A stretch of 34,446 bases of DNA. Source: Streptomyces sp. NRRL F-5630 (GTDB lineage: Bacteria > Actinomycetota > Actinomycetes > Streptomycetales > Streptomycetaceae). Positions within the stretch are counted from its first letter, which is position 1, and each line of letters starts with the position of its first letter. Of this stretch, positions 31,782-34,446 are shown piece after piece. The stretch lies in assembly GCF_000719475.1 (NCBI RefSeq), contig NZ_JOGO01000062.1:1-34446 (forward strand). The letters run 5' to 3'. The position numbers and the translations under genes are program-made. The notes beneath the pieces are model-generated. The model did no database searches, was not told the DNA's origin, and was given only the letters and a program-made list of their open reading frames with translations.

Positions 31782-32729
31782 CTACCGCCGCGCTCGGCGG
31801 GAGGCCGCCTCGTACATCACGATGCCCGCAGCGACTCCCGCGTTGAGGGATTCCGCGCCGCCCGGCATCGGGATGGAGACGCGGTAGTCGCAGGTCTCGC
31901 CGACGAGGCGGGAGAGGCCCTTGCCCTCGGAGCCGATGACGATCACGACCGGGCCGTCCAGCGCGGCGAGTTCGCCGACCGTGTGCTCGCCGTCCGCCGC
32001 GAGGCCGACGACCGTGATCCCGGCCTTCTTGTACGCCTCCAGGGCGCGCGTGAGGTTCGTGACGCGGGCGACGGGCGTACGGGCCGCCGTCCCCGCCGAG
32101 GACTTCCACGCCCCGGCCGTCATACCGGCCGCGCGGCGCTCGGGGACGACGACGCCGTGGCCGCCGAAGGCCGAGACCGAGCGGACGATCGCGCCCAGGT
32201 TGCGGGGGTCGGTCACACCGTCGAGCGCGACGATCAGCGGGTCGTCGCCCTCGTCGTACGCGGCGGCGGGCAGGTCCTCGGGGTGCGCGTACTCGTACGG
32301 CGGGACCTGGAGCACGAGCCCCTGGTGGTTGAGGCCGTTCGTCATGCGGTCCAGCTCGGGGCGCGGGGCCTCCATGAGGTGGATGCCGCCGCGGTCGGCC
32401 GCGAGCTTGAGGGCGTCGCGCACGCGCTCGTCGTTGTCGATGAACTGCTGCACGTACAGCGCCGTCGCCGGGACGCCGTCGCGCAGCGCCTCGAAGACCG
32501 GGTTGCGGCCCACGACCAGCTCGCTGCTCGACTTGCCGCGCCCCTTGGCGGCGGCGGTGCGGCGCTGCGTCTGCTTGGCCTTCGCGTTGGCGAGGCGGTT
32601 CTTCACATGCCCCTTGCGTGCCTCGGCGGGCGGCGTCGGGCCCTTGCCTTCGAGGCCGCGCCGGCGCTTGCCGCCGCTGCCGATCTGCGCGCCCTTCTTG
32701 CCGGACATGCGTCGGTTGTTCGCGGCCAT
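31782..32729 (-). CDS. rlmB: 23S rRNA 2'-O-methyltransferase, TrmH/SpoU family
   Basis: SPOUT RNA methyltransferase of 315 residues; AGGTAG precedes the ATG. A basic N-terminal tail of about 70 residues ([16 protein letters not shown]) is followed by the substrate-binding domain ([17 protein letters not shown]) and the knotted SAM domain with the three SpoU motifs: [26 protein letters not shown] and [19 protein letters not shown]. RlmB methylates G2251 in the peptidyl-transferase loop of E. coli 23S rRNA. Placement next to cysS is usual in actinobacteria. Assignment to RlmB rather than another TrmH paralogue rests on this context. Confidence 0.9.
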   Translation of the reverse strand: MAANNRRMSGKKGAQIGSGGKRRRGLEGKGPTPPAEARKGHVKNRLANAKAKQTQRRTAAAKGRGKSSSELVVGRNPVFEALRDGVPATALYVQQFIDNDERVRDALKLAADRGGIHLMEAPRPELDRMTNGLNHQGLVLQVPPYEYAHPEDLPAAAYDEGDDPLIVALDGVTDPRNLGAIVRSVSAFGGHGVVVPERRAAGMTAGAWKSSAGTAARTPVARVTNLTRALEAYKKAGITVVGLAADGEHTVGELAALDGPVVIVIGSEGKGLSRLVGETCDYRVSIPMPGGAESLNAGVAAGIVMYEAASRRARR

Positions 32730-32857
32730 CGTTCTACCTGTTTCTGCTGGTGCTGCGGGGGTCCCTGGGGCGGTGCGCACCCGTGTGCGCGGGGGGACGC
32801 ACCCCCCAGGGTACGGAAAGTGCCGGGCCCGCCCCGAATCGCGGGCCCGGCAGGGGG

Positions 32858-34258
32858 TCAGCGGGGGCCGAGCGTCCAGCGCGGTCCCTGCGGACTGTCC
32901 TCGATCACGAGACCGGACTGCGCGAGCTGGTCGCGGATCGCGTCCGCGGCCGGCCAGTCCTTGCGGGCCCGCGCCTCCTCGCGCTGCTTGAGCACGAGCC
33001 GTACGAGCGCGTCCACGACGCCGTGCAGGTCCTCGGCCTGCTCGCCGCCCGTGGCCCACCGCGCGTCGAGCGGGTCGAGCCCGAGGACGCCGAGCATGGC
33101 CCGTACCTCCGCGAGCCGCGCGACCGCCGCTTCCTTGTCGTCGGCGGCGAGCGCGCTGTTGCCCTGCCGCACGGTCGTGTGCAGCGCGGCGACGGCCTGC
33201 GGCACGCCCAGGTCGTCGTCCATGGCCTCGGCGAACGCCGGAGGCACCTCGGCGGCGGGAGCGACCTCGCCCCCCGCCAGCTCGGTGACGCGCTGCACGA
33301 AGCCCTCGATCCGCCCGAAAGCGGCCTCGGCCTCGGCGACGGCCTCCTCGCTGTACTCGATCATCGAGCGGTAGTGCGGGGTCGCGAGGTAGTAGCGGAG
33401 GACGATCGGCCGCCACCGCTTGACCATCTCGCTCACGAGCACGGAGTTGCCGAGCGATTTCGACATCTTCTCGCCGCTCATGGTGACCCAGGCGTTGTGC
33501 ACCCAGTACGTGGCGAACTCGTCGCCGTACGCCCGCGACTGGGCGATCTCGTTCTCGTGGTGCGGGAAGATCAGGTCGAGGCCGCCGCCGTGCACGTCGA
33601 AGGCGGCGCCGAGGTACTTGTGCGCCATGGCCGAGCACTCCAGGTGCCAGCCCGGACGGCCGCGGCCCCACGGGGTCTCCCAGCTGGGCTCCCCGGGCTT
33701 GACGGCCTTCCACAGGGCGAAGTCGCGCGCGTCCCGCTTGCCGGTCTCGCCCTCGCCGGAGGGCTGGAGCAGATTGTCCAGCTCCTGGTGCGACAGCTCC
33801 AGGTAGTCGGGGAACGAGCGCACGTCGAAGTAGACGTTGCCCCCGGACTCGTACGCGTGACCGCGCGCGATGAGCGTGCGCATCATCTCGATCATCTCCG
33901 TGATGTGCCCGGTCGCGCGGGGCTCGTACGAGGCCGGCAGGCAGCCGAGGGCGTCGTACGCGGCGTTGAACGCGCGCTCGTTCTCGTACCCGATCGCCCA
34001 CCACGGGCGCCCCTGCTCGGCGGACTTCTTGATGATCTTGTCGTCGATGTCGGTCACGTTCCGCACGAAGGTGACCTCGTAGCCGCGGTAGGCGAACCAC
34101 CGCCGCATGATGTCGAAATCGAGCCCGGAGCGGATGTGCCCGATGTGCGGAGCGCCCTGCACGGTCGCACCACAGAGGTAGATCGAGACGCAGCCCGGCA
34201 CGAGCGGGGAGAAGTCACGGATCTGCCGGGCGCGGGTGTCGTACAGGCGAATAGTCAC
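32858..34258 (-). CDS. cysS: Cysteinyl-tRNA synthetase
   Basis: Class I aminoacyl-tRNA synthetase that charges tRNA-Cys; 466 residues, normal for the family. The start is GTG ([12 protein letters not shown]), because upstream residues of the open frame are not conserved-like. Zinc ligand Cys29 is in YLCGATVQ, the HIGH motif is APHIGH (36-41), the second zinc Cys is in WHLECSAM (Cys208) followed by FPHHENE, and the KMSKS loop is at 264-268. It is 128 bases upstream of rlmB on the same strand and may be co-transcribed with it. Essential housekeeping gene, no oddities. Confidence 0.97.
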   Translation of the reverse strand: MTIRLYDTRARQIRDFSPLVPGCVSIYLCGATVQGAPHIGHIRSGLDFDIMRRWFAYRGYEVTFVRNVTDIDDKIIKKSAEQGRPWWAIGYENERAFNAAYDALGCLPASYEPRATGHITEMIEMMRTLIARGHAYESGGNVYFDVRSFPDYLELSHQELDNLLQPSGEGETGKRDARDFALWKAVKPGEPSWETPWGRGRPGWHLECSAMAHKYLGAAFDVHGGGLDLIFPHHENEIAQSRAYGDEFATYWVHNAWVTMSGEKMSKSLGNSVLVSEMVKRWRPIVLRYYLATPHYRSMIEYSEEAVAEAEAAFGRIEGFVQRVTELAGGEVAPAAEVPPAFAEAMDDDLGVPQAVAALHTTVRQGNSALAADDKEAAVARLAEVRAMLGVLGLDPLDARWATGGEQAEDLHGVVDALVRLVLKQREEARARKDWPAADAIRDQLAQSGLVIEDSPQGPRWTLGPR

Positions 34259-34446
34259 GGGGTCCAGGGTAGACGGCGCGGGGCCGTGCTGGGGCCGGAC
34301 GGCGGAGGCGAAGAGACGGCCCGGGAACGCGGACAGCAACCCGCCCGCCCCCGGGGCGCCCCACCCCCACGGCAAGCCGCCGCCTGCGACGCGCCGAACG
34401 CCGCGACGGGGCGGCCAGTCCGGCGGCGATGCGGGAAGGGCGGGGG

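Overview
The window is very GC-rich, with strongly G/C-biased third codon positions and many GTG starts. It carries genes typical of Streptomyces (msiK, cysS, rlmB, HxlR and TetR regulators, many four-base gene overlaps), so I read it as a Streptomyces or close relative. The right part (about 22.8-34.3 kb) looks like conserved chromosome: the order cysS, rlmB, DoxX protein, GNAT / nucleotidyltransferase, small secreted protein, msiK agrees with what I remember of the msiK neighbourhood in streptomycetes. The left part (0-21.4 kb) looks accessory.

Region 1 (about 0.1-9.95 kb) is the main discovery: a probable linaridin-type RiPP cluster. Two adjacent small genes (2373-2573 and 2715-2894) encode Ala/Gly/Val-rich peptides that differ over most of their length but share the string APVMATP. 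That matches the leader/core junction of linaridins such as cypemycin, whose core begins Ala-Thr-Pro after a Met. Downstream lies a tightly packed run: an HTTM/VKGC-like multi-membrane protein, an alpha/beta-hydrolase, a membrane-anchored 181-residue protein, a SAM methyltransferase (candidate N-terminal alpha-N-methyltransferase), a 59-residue two-helix membrane protein, a one-piece ABC exporter and a CrtI-like FAD oxidoreductase. Five of these junctions are GTGA/ATGA four-base overlaps. A small helical protein and a strong hairpin terminator close the region. A divergent ABC-2 exporter pair (114-1822) may give self-protection. Three hairpins lie between and after the precursor genes and could set precursor-to-enzyme ratios.

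Region 2 (about 10.0-15.3 kb) has a scar made of the C-terminal ends of an SDR oxidoreductase and a TetR regulator, back to back, as expected from one deletion through a divergent pair. It is followed by a quinone oxidoreductase-TetR operon with a promoter/operator overlap, a divergent oxidoreductase/HxlR pair, and an alpha/beta-hydrolase.

Region 3 (15.4-21.4 kb) is one 1974-residue gene with TIR, degenerate metallophosphoesterase, NACHT ATPase, pentapeptide repeats and about 15 WD40 units. This is an NLR-like STAND architecture and a candidate anti-phage sensor whose TIR domain would be the effector.

Region 4 (21.6-25.7 kb) has an SLC13/ArsB-like transporter convergent with a three-gene operon (two-helix membrane protein, cupin-like protein, inositol-monophosphatase-family protein). 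Region 5 (26.0-34.3 kb) is housekeeping: msiK with a candidate promoter and a DasR-like site, a small secreted protein, a sugar nucleotidyltransferase, a GNAT acetyltransferase, a DoxX membrane protein, rlmB and cysS. No rRNA, tRNA, CRISPR array or insertion sequence was recognised.
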